DNA of 64,000 bases from Planctomycetaceae bacterium (lineage in GTDB: Bacteria > Planctomycetota > Planctomycetia > Planctomycetales > Planctomycetaceae): NCBI GenBank assembly GCA_041398825.1, contig JAWKTX010000004.1, positions 186,001 through 250,000 of the forward strand, in the 5' to 3' direction. The notes beneath the pieces are model-generated. The model was not told the DNA's origin, made no database searches, and was given only the letters and a program-made list of their open reading frames with translations. Every line of letters starts with the position of its first letter. Positions within the stretch are counted from its first letter, which is position 1. The position numbers and the translations under genes are program-made. Of this stretch, positions 10,235 through 21,700 are shown piece by piece.

Positions 10235-11041
10235 ATGAGACCGCAGAGTTCCGTTTGTTATCGGAATGACAATCGCGTTGTGCTGGTGAGCGGCGGCGCG
10301 GCCGGGATTGGTCGAGCGGTTTGCGAGGCTTTCATCGGCTCAGGTGCGCTCGTTGTATGCATGGACTGCGACACGGAGAGCGCGGCGAATCTGCCGGATG
10401 GAATTCTGTTTGTGGCAGGAGACACATCCAGTGACGAGGATTGCCGGAATGCCGTCGAGTTCACCGTCGAATCGTTTGGTGGTCTGGACATTCTTGTCAA
10501 CAACGCGGCAATTCAGCCGAAGCAATCCTATGCGCCGCTGCATGAGCTTTCGCCTGAACTCTGGCAGAGAATGGTAGATATCAATCTATCGGGATACACC
10601 TGGCTGGCACGCCATGCCATCGCTCAGATGCTGAAGCAATACAGCGGTGTAGTCGTAAACATCGCAAGCGGTCAGGGACACCGAACGGCTCGGCAGGTTC
10701 CTGCATACGGCCCCCTCAAGGCCGCCAACCTAATGCAGACGCGTCAATGGGGAGTCGAATACGCTCGCCATGGAATTCGAGTTGTCAGTGTCTCCCCCGG
10801 TTGCATTGATACGCCGATGGTGCGGGCGACCCTCGAAGAGCAGGGCGGTCAACAGGACGTTGCGAATCGCCACCCATTGGGTCGCATCGGGCAGCCGGGC
10901 GAAGTGGCCGCCGCAGTTCTCTGGCTTTCCAGCAGCGACGCCTCGTTTGTCACGGCGACCGATCTGGAAGTTGATGGTGGCCTGGGTGCATTCGCATCGT
11001 TCGCCGACCCCTACCCACCGTCGACAATGCCGAACGTCTGA
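10235..11041 (+). CDS. Short-chain dehydrogenase/reductase (SDR)
   Basis: A 268-residue classical SDR. The cofactor motif GGAAGIGRAV sits near residue 20, the acidic MDCD after beta-2 suggests NAD(H) preference, NNAA lies near residue 88, and the catalytic Ser (NIASG) and Tyr-x-x-x-Lys (YGPLK) follow in order. ATG 10235 is preceded by AGGATGG, a usable ribosome-binding site. The substrate cannot be read from sequence; glucose/3-oxoacyl-reductase-like annotations are common for this subgroup. It follows lpd by 224 bases on the same strand, so a link to the complex is not implied. Confidence 0.85.
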   Translation: MRPQSSVCYRNDNRVVLVSGGAAGIGRAVCEAFIGSGALVVCMDCDTESAANLPDGILFVAGDTSSDEDCRNAVEFTVESFGGLDILVNNAAIQPKQSYAPLHELSPELWQRMVDINLSGYTWLARHAIAQMLKQYSGVVVNIASGQGHRTARQVPAYGPLKAANLMQTRQWGVEYARHGIRVVSVSPGCIDTPMVRATLEEQGGQQDVANRHPLGRIGQPGEVAAAVLWLSSSDASFVTATDLEVDGGLGAFASFADPYPPSTMPNV

Positions 11042-11327
11042 CGCCAGACCATTGACGTCACTTCTGAAGCGGCGATCAGTGGCTCTCACGTTCCCGCAAT
11101 GCCTGGCAGCTGCGCTGTGTGGCATTCCAAAGTCGACATCCAAGGGGACCATGCGCGTCCATTCGCGGCAATGCTGTGGAATATTGTCTTTGCTGTTTGC
11201 GACTGGACACTTCACAGGTGGACCGTTGGCTGCCACACTGCGGATCCTGCGAAGTCACTAATCCCACCTGCACCATACCGTGTTGAATCCCTGAAAAGGC
11301 ACGGCATCGAATTGATGAGGCCCTGGC

Positions 11328-14300
11328 ATGATCAACCTTAAATGGAATTTCCTCTGCCGCCAGGTTCGGCTTGCTGCGGCCGCCAGACAAATGGTCCCCG
11401 TATTCATAGCCATCACGGCAGTTCTGGGTTCTCTGCATGCTGGTGAAACGGTCCGTCTCTTTGATGGACATTCACTGAAAGGATGGGAAGGGGACCCAGC
11501 TCACTGGCGCATTCAGGACGGAGTCATTCTGGGAGAGATCCCTCCGGGCGAAACGCTTCGAAAGAATACCTGGCTGGTCTGGAAGGGGGGAGAGCTGGCA
11601 GATTTTGATCTTCGGCTACAGGTCAAACTCACCGGGCTTCCCGGGGCGAATTCAGGAATTCAGTTCCGATGCCAGGTGGACAATTACGATCACGTCTCTG
11701 GTTATCAGGCAGACCTGGACATGGGAACAACATGGCTGGGACGGATTTACGACGAGCATGGCCGCGCGCTTCTGGTGGAACGTGGAAGTCGAGTGCACAT
11801 CGAAGCAGATGGAAAGCGTCGTACCTGGATCTTTGCCCCGGCACAACAGTACACCGTTCTGTTTCGGGAGAACGACTGGAACGATTATCGCATCGTCGCC
11901 GTTGGCGAACGTGTCTCCGTTTACGTGAACGGGACACTGTTCAGTGAGCTCCTCGACCAGCAAACGAATGAACGCGATATCACAGGATCACTTGCATTTC
12001 AGTTGCACAGCGGCCCCGAAACACGGGTTTCATTTCGAAACATCCAGCTGGAACACCTGAACGCGAATGACGGGCGACTCCCGCCTTTTAAGGTCGCCGA
12101 TCAGGTGGAAGCAGATGATTCCGACGTCGGGGTTGTGCCCTCTGGAAACGATGGCAAACCGCTGAACCTGGGCTTCGAAGACGGCACGCTGAATCACTGG
12201 ACTGCAACAGGGGATGCGTTTCAGAATCAACCCGTGAACGAGGATGGCATCGCTTCCCGATGGGCAGGCCAGGTCAGTAACAAGCAGGGCGAATTCTTCC
12301 TGGGTGGTTTTGAAATCATTGGTGATCGTGGACGTGGTACCTTAACTTCATCCCCGTTCAAAGTGACGCATGCTTACGGTAGCTTCCTGGTTGGCGGAGG
12401 TGAAAACACATCGACACGCGTTGATCTTGTCCACATCGAGAATGATGGAAAAGAAGAGGTGGTGTTTTCTGCTGCTGGCCAGAACCGTGAACAAATGCGT
12501 CGAGTTGCAGTTGACCTTCGCCGCCTGAAAGGAGAGCAGATTGCTGTTCGGGTTGTCGACGAAAACCCCGGCGCCTGGGGACACATCAACTTTGATGATT
12601 TCCGATTTCATGACGAACCGCCGGTCATCGCTGAGCCGACGTCCGCGTGGCGGACCATTCGCAATCCATTGCTGCATCACCTGGTCCCCAACAAGCCACA
12701 GACGGACTCGCATGAACCTGGCAGTGAAACGGCATCGCAGATGTTTGTCCCGGATGGATTTGCCGTGGATGTGGTCGCCGCGGAACCAGATCTCCACCAG
12801 CCCATGGCCTTTACCTTTGACGGTCGAGGGCGACTTTGGGTCGTGGAAGGACATTCTTATCCTCAGAAGCGGCCACCGGGAGAAGGGCTCGACCGCATCG
12901 TCATCTTTGCCGACAACGACCACGATGGCCATTTTGAAGAACGTAAAGTCTTCATCGAAGGACTGAACTTGGTGAGCGGCATGGAGGTTGGCTTTGGAGG
13001 TGTCTGGATCGGAGCGGCGCCGCATCTGATATTCATTCCGGATCGAAATGGTGATGACATCCCGGACACAGAGGGGGCCACAACCAGCGACCTGCCAACC
13101 GATATTCCACTCGGAGCCTCGGTTCTGCTGGATGGATTCGGATACGGCGATACACATGAGACAATCAACAGCTTTGTCTGGGGCCCGGATGGCTGGCTGT
13201 ACGGAAATCAGGGCGTTTTCAATTCTTCGCGTATCGGTAAACCAGGCACACCCGACGCCGAACGTCTTTCGATGAGTGCTGGTGTCTGGCGCTACCATCC
13301 GACGCGGCATGAATTCGAGGTCTTCGCACACGGAGGAAGTAATCAATGGGGACTGGACTTTGATCAGCACGGTCAATTCTTCATGACGCACTGCCGCAGC
13401 TTTTGGGGGCGCGGTCTGACCACACATGTCATGCAGGGCGGCCATTATTGGAATCAGGTGAATTCAGGCTACGCTTCATTCATCAGCCGAACAGCTCTGC
13501 CCGCCAAGCCGCATATGGTGAATTATCTGCTCGCTTCCGCTCGATACGGGCATGGCGAAGGCGGCGCTGGCAAACCAGGTTCAAGGGCTGTCTATGGTGG
13601 GCATTCACACGTGGGCACCATGATCTACCTGGGCGACAACTGGCCGAGCGAATATCGGAATCACCTGTTCACGCACAACCTGCATGGACATCAAATGAAC
13701 CACCAGATCAACCAGCGAGAAGCCGGTGGATACAATACGGTACACGCGGGCTACGATACGCTGTTCTGTGCGGATCCGCAGTACATCGGTGTTGATCTGA
13801 AATACGGCCCCGATGGTGCGGTGTACATCAGCGACTGGTACGACCCACGGCACTGCCACAACCCTGACGCCGAACAATGGGATCGAGGCAACGGCCGTAT
13901 TTACCGAATGAAATACGTTTCTACCTTCCGACCAGCAGCGGTGGATTTCATCCACGCCAGTGACATGGAACTGGTGGCAGCATTGCAACATCCCAATGAC
14001 TGGCATGCAAGGATGGCTCGACTGGTCCTTCAGGAGCGAGCTTCCAACCGAGAAGTTGATGCCGGGGCTGTTGAGCGAATTAAACTCATGGCGTTGAGAG
14101 AAGCAGAGCCTGCCATTGAGCTACGCGCACTCTGGGCTTTGCATGCAACGGGCCGACTTGATGGCGAAACGGCAACCGGTCTCCTGAACGATGACAGTGA
14201 ATACATCCGCGCGTGGGTCAGCCAGTTGCTGACTGAAAAGGCTGATCCGCAACTGTCTCCTTTCGCCGCTCTGATCGAGAATGCTCGCAACGAATCGTCT

Positions 14301-15656
14301 CTGCTGGTGCGGCGCTATCTTGCATCGGCAATGCAACGTGTCCCACCAGATGTGGCATGGCAAATAGCCGAAGGCTTATGCAGCCACGCAGAATCAAGTT
14401 CGGATCGGGACCTGCCTCGCCTGATTTGGTATGGACTGGCACCTCTGGTTCTGAACGACATCGACAGAGCGATGGCTCTGGCGGACAAGACGGCCCTGCC
14501 TACGATTACGGATCAGATTTTGTGGTACACAGCGGCGCATTCCGCCGAGGCCCGAAACAGAATCGTGAAGCAACTGTCGACCGCCAACGAAGGTCACCGA
14601 TCCGAATGGCTATCATTGCTGGCACTGGCTGTACGGGACCAGCGTGGCCTCGAGACGCCGGTTGGATGGCAACCAGTTGCCGACACTCTTTACGCCTCGC
14701 CGGATTCACAGACCGCCGGTGACGCCGAAGCCATCGGAGCTGCCGTGGGTGACGCAAGAGCGTTCGATCGAATTCGCGAACGCATCACCAGCGGTCAGCT
14801 GGACAACAGGGAACTACGTCAGGCCATACAGGTACTGAGCAGCGATAAATCGCCCGCGAATCTGGAGATCTATCTGAAATTGCTGGATCAGCCTGAACTT
14901 TCAGTCGTCGTGATCCCCCAACTGGCAGGCTTCAACGATATCACGATTGCAGATGCATTGCTGGACCGACTTCCTGACGTCAACGGGAGGCAGGCCGTCA
15001 ATATCACGTCTGCCATGATGGAAACCCTGTGCAGCCGTCCGGCCTGGGCAAGCAGAATACTCGACCGAATTGCTCAGGGAAAACTCGAAAAGTCCCAGCT
15101 CACCGCGTTCTATGCTCGACAAATGGCCGCGCTTGGCGACGCTGAACTGAACACACGACTGGAACAAGAATGGGGACGTCTCGGGCAGTCCTCGAAGGAG
15201 CTGAAATCGCAGATTCTGTCCCTTTCCGATGCTTACAGGAAGGCACCATTGTGGGCGTACAACGAGCGAAATGGCGAAGCCCACTTCAGGAAACTCTGCT
15301 CTCAATGCCATCTGCCGAATGCTCAAACCGAAGCCCTTGCACCTCGACTGGCAGGTTCCGGCTCAAAAGGAATCGACTATCTTGTGGAGAACGTTATCGA
15401 CCCCAATGCTGTCATCGGCCGTGACTTCCAGGCGCGGATTATTGTGACAACAGAAGGACGAGTCATCACGGGGTTAATTCAAAACGAAAACGAATCAACG
15501 CTTACCGTTCGCACACTGAACGAAAGCGTCACCATTGCAAAAGCAGAGATCGAAGAAATAAAGATTTCGGAGAGCTCCTTCATGCCCACCGACTTGCTCA
15601 AACCATTGAATGACCGGGAACGCATCGAACTGTTCAAGTATCTGATGAGCCTTTAG
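11328..15656 (+). CDS. Giant secreted DUF1080 / PVC-type membrane-bound dehydrogenase / haem-binding protein
   Basis: A 1442-residue exported protein. After a signal peptide (cleavage near LHAGE) comes a DUF1080 (3-keto-disaccharide hydrolase-like) beta-sandwich starting LFDGHSLKGWEGD, then a second jelly-roll-like domain (about 265-430). A beta-propeller dehydrogenase domain of the planctomycete/verrucomicrobial type follows (about 470-870; VPDGFAVDVVAAEPDL at its start), then HEAT-like helices (about 880-1300). The C-terminal Pirellula/Verrucomicrobium haem domain carries CSQCH (residues 1324-1328), the single c-type haem site. The architecture suggests periplasmic oxidation of a carbohydrate or related compound; the substrate is unknown. 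Confidence 0.88.
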   Translation: MINLKWNFLCRQVRLAAAARQMVPVFIAITAVLGSLHAGETVRLFDGHSLKGWEGDPAHWRIQDGVILGEIPPGETLRKNTWLVWKGGELADFDLRLQVKLTGLPGANSGIQFRCQVDNYDHVSGYQADLDMGTTWLGRIYDEHGRALLVERGSRVHIEADGKRRTWIFAPAQQYTVLFRENDWNDYRIVAVGERVSVYVNGTLFSELLDQQTNERDITGSLAFQLHSGPETRVSFRNIQLEHLNANDGRLPPFKVADQVEADDSDVGVVPSGNDGKPLNLGFEDGTLNHWTATGDAFQNQPVNEDGIASRWAGQVSNKQGEFFLGGFEIIGDRGRGTLTSSPFKVTHAYGSFLVGGGENTSTRVDLVHIENDGKEEVVFSAAGQNREQMRRVAVDLRRLKGEQIAVRVVDENPGAWGHINFDDFRFHDEPPVIAEPTSAWRTIRNPLLHHLVPNKPQTDSHEPGSETASQMFVPDGFAVDVVAAEPDLHQPMAFTFDGRGRLWVVEGHSYPQKRPPGEGLDRIVIFADNDHDGHFEERKVFIEGLNLVSGMEVGFGGVWIGAAPHLIFIPDRNGDDIPDTEGATTSDLPTDIPLGASVLLDGFGYGDTHETINSFVWGPDGWLYGNQGVFNSSRIGKPGTPDAERLSMSAGVWRYHPTRHEFEVFAHGGSNQWGLDFDQHGQFFMTHCRSFWGRGLTTHVMQGGHYWNQVNSGYASFISRTALPAKPHMVNYLLASARYGHGEGGAGKPGSRAVYGGHSHVGTMIYLGDNWPSEYRNHLFTHNLHGHQMNHQINQREAGGYNTVHAGYDTLFCADPQYIGVDLKYGPDGAVYISDWYDPRHCHNPDAEQWDRGNGRIYRMKYVSTFRPAAVDFIHASDMELVAALQHPNDWHARMARLVLQERASNREVDAGAVERIKLMALREAEPAIELRALWALHATGRLDGETATGLLNDDSEYIRAWVSQLLTEKADPQLSPFAALIENARNESSLLVRRYLASAMQRVPPDVAWQIAEGLCSHAESSSDRDLPRLIWYGLAPLVLNDIDRAMALADKTALPTITDQILWYTAAHSAEARNRIVKQLSTANEGHRSEWLSLLALAVRDQRGLETPVGWQPVADTLYASPDSQTAGDAEAIGAAVGDARAFDRIRERITSGQLDNRELRQAIQVLSSDKSPANLEIYLKLLDQPELSVVVIPQLAGFNDITIADALLDRLPDVNGRQAVNITSAMMETLCSRPAWASRILDRIAQGKLEKSQLTAFYARQMAALGDAELNTRLEQEWGRLGQSSKELKSQILSLSDAYRKAPLWAYNERNGEAHFRKLCSQCHLPNAQTEALAPRLAGSGSKGIDYLVENVIDPNAVIGRDFQARIIVTTEGRVITGLIQNENESTLTVRTLNESVTIAKAEIEEIKISESSFMPTDLLKPLNDRERIELFKYLMSL

Positions 15657-15748
15657 CGACGGACGTTATGTCCGATGGCGCCTGTTGAGCGTCACGTTTC
15701 TGTTGAATTCACGTTTTCACGCAACGCCCATGCGATGGAGTTTCAACG

Positions 15749-17950
15749 ATGACTTATTTGCAGACGATCCGGCAGCAGCTGGTGACGATTTCTCTGGCCT
15801 GCGGAATGATCATGGTGTTACCGCAGTCCTCGCCGTTATCGGCTGCTGAACTCAGTGTGGGTGCAGCAAAAGTCGACGTGACGCCCGTCAACTTCCCGGT
15901 ATTTGTCAATGGTGGAATGACGAGTCGCTCCGTCGACAAAGCTGTGACTCCACTGCACGCTCGAGCTGTTGTTGTGGATGATGGTGAGCAACGAGTCGCG
16001 ATAGTGGTTGTTGACAGCTGCATGATCGGCCGTGATGTGCTCGACGATGCCAAGCACCTGGCAGCAACGCGGACAAAAATCCAACCCGACCATATGCTGA
16101 TTTCGGCGACTCATACCCACACAGCACCATCATCGATGGCCTGTCTCGGAACAGAAGTTCAGGAAGATTATGTTCCGTATCTGCGGGAGAAAATTGCAGA
16201 AGCCATCGCCCAGGCAGAATCCCGGCTTGAGCGTGCCGAAGCCGGATGGGGACTCATCGATGCAGCTGATTACACCGCGCTTCGCCGCTGGATCATTCGC
16301 CCGGATCGCATGGCAGTCGATCCATTCGGGAATACGACACTGCGGGCTAACATGCACGCCGGCAGAGTCTGGGATAACGTTACGGGCGAATCAGGGCCCG
16401 AGGATCCGGACCTGTCGATGATTGCGTTTCGTGCTCGCGATGGTCGCCCGATTGCAATGCTGGCAAATTTTTCAATGCACTATTTTTCCGGTGTCGAAGC
16501 CCTAAATGCCGACTACTTTGGCATGTTCTGTGAAGGGCTTCAAAAGCAGATTGCACCGGAACAGGACCAGCAGCACCCCGAATTCGTTGCCATCATGTCT
16601 CATGGATGTAGTGGTGACATCTGGAGACGCGATTACACGCTGCCAAACCAGGACAAATGGGTGAGCCCAACCATCCAGGAATACACGAACGGGCTCATTG
16701 ACCTGGCGTTTCAAGCGTGGCAGTCGATCCGGTATTCCTCTGAAGGGCCGGTTCGAATGGAGGAACGGCGACTGCCGATGAAGTACCGGGTTCCGGATAA
16801 GCAACGGCTGGAATGGGCTCAGCGAATTGTGGCGGAACTTGGTGACAATCCCCCAAAAACGACGGAACAGGTTTACGCGCGCGAACAGATTATCCTTCAC
16901 GAAAGACAATCCACGGAAATCGTGCTGCAGGCTCTTCGCATTGGCAACATGGCAATCGCTTCGACACCCAATGAAACGTATGCCCTGACCGGCTTGAAAA
17001 TCAAACTGCAATCGCCCCTGCAACACACAATGGTGATTGAGCTCGCGAATGGCGGCGACGGCTACATACCACCACCCGAGCAGCACCTTCTGGGAGGTTA
17101 CAATACCTGGGCTGCCCGGTCGGCGGGTCTGGAAGTCACCGCAGAACCCCGCATCGCCGCAGCTGCGATTGAATTGCTGGAGTCCGTCTGTTCTGCTCCC
17201 CGCAGGAAGTATGCCCCGGGCGAAGGCCCTGCGGCTCAGCAAATTCGCGATCTGAAGCCAATCGCCTGGTACCGGCTCGATGAATTCTCCGGGCCGCATG
17301 CCAGCGACGAAACGGGCAATGGACATCATGGTGTAATCGAACCAGCCGTGGCTTACTTTCTGGAAGGGCCGCAATCCGCAGAGTTCTGCGAGAAATCACA
17401 GACGAATCGATGTCTTCATCTGGCTGGCAATCGACTCCGAGCCGTTCTTGCAACTCCAGCTGCGGGCCACTCAGTCTCGCTTTGGATCTGGAACGGGATG
17501 CCGGCCGATGCTCGCGAGACCAGCGGGTGGTTTCTTTCCAATGATCGCGACTTTGGCCTGAGTCGAAACGGACTGCATCTTGGCGCCGGGGGGACGGCCA
17601 CGGAACCTGGTTGCCTGATTTTGCAACATGGGCCGTCCACCGGGGAATCAAAAGTGGGGAAGAATCCACTGCAGCGATGGAAGTTTCACCACGTCGTCTA
17701 TGTGCGAGAGGGTCGCCAGATAAAGGTTTATCTCGATGGCAACGGCACACCGGAAATCACTGCAACCATCGACAGTAATGGACCAGAGACGGAACAGTGG
17801 TTCTTCGGAGGTCGCAGTGATAACGAATCAAATTGGGAAGGTCGGCTGGATGAAGTGGCAGTGTTCAACAGGGCACTTTCTGCTGACGAAGCCGTATCTC
17901 TGTTTGTGAAAGGTCGTCAGGACACAGCGACGGTATCCAGCCGCCGCTGA
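15749..17950 (+). CDS. Secreted neutral/alkaline ceramidase-like protein with C-terminal LamG-like domain
   Basis: A 733-residue protein with an N-terminal signal peptide (cleavage near LSAAE). The first 480 residues match the neutral/alkaline non-lysosomal ceramidase fold as used in planctomycete proteins: AAKVDVTP at the start, zinc-ligand-like THTHTAPS near residue 117, NFSMHYFSG near residue 242 and SHGCSGDIWRRDY near residue 285. From about residue 510 a concanavalin/LamG-like domain follows (WYRLDEFSG ... GRLDEVAVFNRALS). The actual substrate may be a lipid or a glycan; ceramidase activity is inferred only from fold. It lies 92 bases after the giant dehydrogenase and may be co-transcribed. 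Confidence 0.82.
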   Translation: MTYLQTIRQQLVTISLACGMIMVLPQSSPLSAAELSVGAAKVDVTPVNFPVFVNGGMTSRSVDKAVTPLHARAVVVDDGEQRVAIVVVDSCMIGRDVLDDAKHLAATRTKIQPDHMLISATHTHTAPSSMACLGTEVQEDYVPYLREKIAEAIAQAESRLERAEAGWGLIDAADYTALRRWIIRPDRMAVDPFGNTTLRANMHAGRVWDNVTGESGPEDPDLSMIAFRARDGRPIAMLANFSMHYFSGVEALNADYFGMFCEGLQKQIAPEQDQQHPEFVAIMSHGCSGDIWRRDYTLPNQDKWVSPTIQEYTNGLIDLAFQAWQSIRYSSEGPVRMEERRLPMKYRVPDKQRLEWAQRIVAELGDNPPKTTEQVYAREQIILHERQSTEIVLQALRIGNMAIASTPNETYALTGLKIKLQSPLQHTMVIELANGGDGYIPPPEQHLLGGYNTWAARSAGLEVTAEPRIAAAAIELLESVCSAPRRKYAPGEGPAAQQIRDLKPIAWYRLDEFSGPHASDETGNGHHGVIEPAVAYFLEGPQSAEFCEKSQTNRCLHLAGNRLRAVLATPAAGHSVSLWIWNGMPADARETSGWFLSNDRDFGLSRNGLHLGAGGTATEPGCLILQHGPSTGESKVGKNPLQRWKFHHVVYVREGRQIKVYLDGNGTPEITATIDSNGPETEQWFFGGRSDNESNWEGRLDEVAVFNRALSADEAVSLFVKGRQDTATVSSRR

Positions 17951-17968
17951 CGTGAAAACACGGCAGAA

Positions 17969-18613
17969 TTACGCACCGGCTGCCATGCCCGAACCTACTT
18001 TGAACGCCGTGTAGACGGCGAGTGCAAAGAACAACAAGTCCATGGCGTTGAAGCTGTCTTTGAACCCAGCATCCGTGATTTGCCCTCGCATCATATCCGT
18101 GAGCATGGCAATGGCAGCCCTGCGTTCTTCCAGTTGTGATTCTTGTTCATCCGGTGGAATCTCGTTCCAACGTTTCTCCGCTTCGGCCCAGATGTCTGCC
18201 GGGTAGTCGGCCTCCGATCCTGCTTCGTCAACGGTCATGCCAGGAGCCCAGTTCACTGGCTTTCCTGCAGTCTCCCATTCTTCAACCACTTCATCCGCGA
18301 TGCCAACGCACATGTCTTCTGATGTCACCGTAATCGTGTCCGCATTGGATAATTCATGGTTGACCAACAGGTGAACTGCGGCATATTTCCCGGCGAGCAA
18401 CGCAAGAATGGCTCCAAGGACGGCAATCGTACCGGGCACAAACCCATCGGATTCCCCGGCTGCAAAACGGACCGATATCCCAACGAGCAGTCCAATGCCC
18501 CAGGCGATCCATCCGATTTCGTGATTCGTTGCATACGTGATTCCGGCCCAGATCGCCGCTCGCACCGCACCGCCGATCAAAGCCGCAATACTGCACTTAA
18601 TAATGTTGCCCAC
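17969..18613 (-). CDS. Hypothetical membrane protein
   Basis: A 214-residue protein of unknown function that begins at GTG 18613. Hydrophobic segments near residues 8-25, 32-50 and 62-82 form an N-terminal membrane unit; a soluble, acidic, charged domain follows (about 90-180), and one more hydrophobic stretch lies close to the C-terminus (LLFFALAVYTAFKVGSG). It lies downstream of the STAND ATPase gene on the same strand (176-base gap) and is convergent with the ceramidase-like gene. I do not recognise the family. Confidence 0.65.
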   Translation of the reverse strand: MGNIIKCSIAALIGGAVRAAIWAGITYATNHEIGWIAWGIGLLVGISVRFAAGESDGFVPGTIAVLGAILALLAGKYAAVHLLVNHELSNADTITVTSEDMCVGIADEVVEEWETAGKPVNWAPGMTVDEAGSEADYPADIWAEAEKRWNEIPPDEQESQLEERRAAIAMLTDMMRGQITDAGFKDSFNAMDLLFFALAVYTAFKVGSGMAAGA

Positions 18614-18789
18614 GTCAGGTTGTCCCTTCCCGATTCACGGGAATCAAATGCGCGAAATACGTCAAAGTGCCGCATTGAAACACTGAAAACAGGGGAACAC
18701 AAGCGAACACCCAATGGGCGGTGTGTATATTTGCGCAGGGATTTTCTATCCCCGAATGTCGAAGGATCGAAACGTGGTCCGCCCGACGG

Positions 18790-21700
18790 TTATGCGATCC
18801 GACTCTGAATCTCACGAATAAGGCAGCGACAACCGCCGTCATCTCTATTCGGGTCGCCACACGTCAGATCATTCTCGGCGTCAACGGCAAACGTCAGTGC
18901 CTGCTGCAGCATTATCTGCCGCAGCTGCGGCATACGTTCCTGCGAAGCAGAGTCCAGGTACATTCGAGCCATATTGAGCCGAACTCGGCCCGCATTGTGT
19001 CGATCCTGCAAATGTTCGAAAGCCACGACCGCATTCTGATACTGCTCCCGCGCGAGTTCAGTCTGCCCGGCTTCCCCGTACAGCTCAGCAAGCTCAACAT
19101 AAAGTGGTCCCAGATCAGCATTAGAAAGCATCTGGACAGGCCCCGTTGCCTGACTGATTTCAGAATCGGTGTCTTCGCCAACCTGATGTTCGTGGTATGC
19201 ACGTTCCTCCTCAGTCTGGGTCTCTCCCATAGCTTCGTCGTCGACCTCGACGTCTTCAGAATGAACTTCGAAGGAGATGCGGCTCAAGATTGAATCCGAG
19301 TGGCCGTTCTCCGGAAGTTCATGAAGACGTTGTTTCCGAAGCGCATCAATTCGTTCTCGACACACACTCTCAGGGTACTTTAAGTTCCTTAAATCTTCGA
19401 CTCTCAGAAAAAGGGACTCTGCCATGTGCAGATCGCGGATGGAGGGAACAACGATGTAAGCTTCGGCCAGCTCAAACCATGCAGTAGCACACGGATCCGT
19501 TTGACCGATTTGTTCAAACAGCAGCGCAGCTTCTTCAAAAGCAACTTCGCATTCTCCGAGCAACTGCTGCTTCTGGAAACGAGCAAGAGTCAACAGGCTC
19601 GAAGCCAGATCCTGTATTCGGTGAGCATACTCTGATGGCTCTGGCGGGGATGAATGGAATTCCACATCGATCGACGCCACACAATCTTTGGCATCAACGA
19701 CGTTTCTGCGGTCCCATTCCACACGCTCCTGCTGCAGTGAAATGGTCCGTGCCGGATCCTTCTCCACCTCTGATGACAACGCAATTCGTTCATCGATGTA
19801 AAGCCCATAATACCGTCGTGTTTCAGACTTTGGTCGATCAAAGTCGTCGCAGAAAAATGGCTGAAATTCCGTGACCAGTCGCGACCATTCGGACCAGCGT
19901 CTGCTGTCACAATAGAGTACCTTCAGACCCTGCATTGAGCCGATGAGGCTGGACCACAACTGCAGCCGGACGCTCATCCTGCATGCAGTCTGCAGGTTTG
20001 AACACTCAACCGAAAGTGGAATCAGGACACTCCTGTTTCCCGCAGCGAATTGGTCGTAATAATAGTGCCCCAGTATACCCATCGACCGACACCACGCCAC
20101 ATGCGCGTCGAACTCCGGATTCACGGTCGTCTTATGCCCTGCCATGTCTTGAATCGCAAGGCTGACGATGGAAGGCATAGCGGACCAGGACCCCGTCACG
20201 CGATCCATCAATGCCAGGTTCCGGCAACGTTCAAGAATGAATGACAGTTTTGCTGCAGTCCAGTCACCGAATTCCGGATTCGAAGTCGATGCAAGATATT
20301 TTGTCATCATGAACAAGGTGCGGGCATGAATGACGCGACGAAAAATTGCGACCAGCCCGAGCAACTGCAGCTCGGCAGAATTAAACGACAAATGCAGAAC
20401 GGCCTGAATGGTTCCCAGTAAAGTCGCCTCTGGCCCCGATGCAACTCCCCTGGCTTCGATGAGTTCCCGTCTGTTCATTAATGACGAAACAAGTGTGTCT
20501 ATCGATGCCGTCTCCGTGTGTTCCGGTCGAGCTGCAAAGGCCATCAGTATTCGAAGGAGTTGTGGGTTTCCGGCACCCACCTCCAGAATTCGTTGCTGCG
20601 CAAGTGCCGGTGTATTTTCCGGCTGATCCCTCTTCTGAATTGCCGCACCACTGCCCCTGCTGATCCAACACGCGAACTCTGCGGCTTCGTGTTGAGACAT
20701 CTTCGGAAGTTGGATTCGTTGCCGAACTTCGGGCAGCGAATTTCGATGGTCGTCCCGAGAATTGATCAGGATTCTGGCTTTGCTGTGTCCGTCAAGGTTG
20801 ATTGCATTCAGAAACTCGATCAATTCATTCTGTTCGATCTCTGAGTAATGGTGTTCGCTCAGGTCAAACGAAGATGGATCTCGCGTCACGCACTCAAAGG
20901 CGTCCCAAACCCACAACAACGGAACCAACCGCAGGACGGAAAGAATTCGAGCCTGTTTCTCCCGCATCGGTGCAATCTGATACCAATCGACAATCGCATC
21001 CTGTCCGATTACGTCCAGTAGGTCCGGGAGCGTCGTTTTACGTTCAAACGACGTGAACAGGACAACGGGGTGATTGTCTGTGCCGTTTGTTAAGCCATAC
21101 CAGCGGGCGAACTCCACCGAAAGATGCGTTTTGCCGAGGCCCGTTGCCCCGTGAAGCAGGGCGACGTTTCCTGAATCCAGTGCACGATCAATTGCAATCA
21201 GCGTTTGCTGCCGACCGATCATTGGGAAAACGCATCGGCCAATGATCTGCGCAGCCCCGTTCGGACAGAAATTGACAACCGACTCCGCGTTCCTGGATCT
21301 CTGAGGAATCACACCGCGGCTACGCGCGCTGAAGCCACCCGCATCAGGGGATTCGTAGACCACGACCGCAGGAATTCTGCTAGCCAAATACCTGACGGAA
21401 CTCTGCGTGAGTTCATCGCCCAACGCGGTTCGCGCCAAACCAGTCGCGACACCAGCGCACACTCCCTCTGCAATCGCCCCGTAAATCCTCGACAGGGTTT
21501 CTAACACCGAATCCGGCATGTCGTCAGCGCAGAATCCAATGACCCGATCTACACCCAACTGAAACAACAGGCGTGATGCGCAGATAAGCTGTTGATATAC
21601 CTGAACTGCTTCGATCGGAGTCCCATCGGAATCGAATGCCACCTGCAGCAGGACCAGCGGCACACGGCGAGCGGAGACGATGCGTGCCAATTCCTCATAC

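Noticed and set aside
12348..13445. Long minus-strand frame of 365 codons opposite the giant dehydrogenase gene
   Set aside because: It lies wholly within a conserved gene on the other strand and has low-complexity, Arg/His-rich composition typical of shadows.
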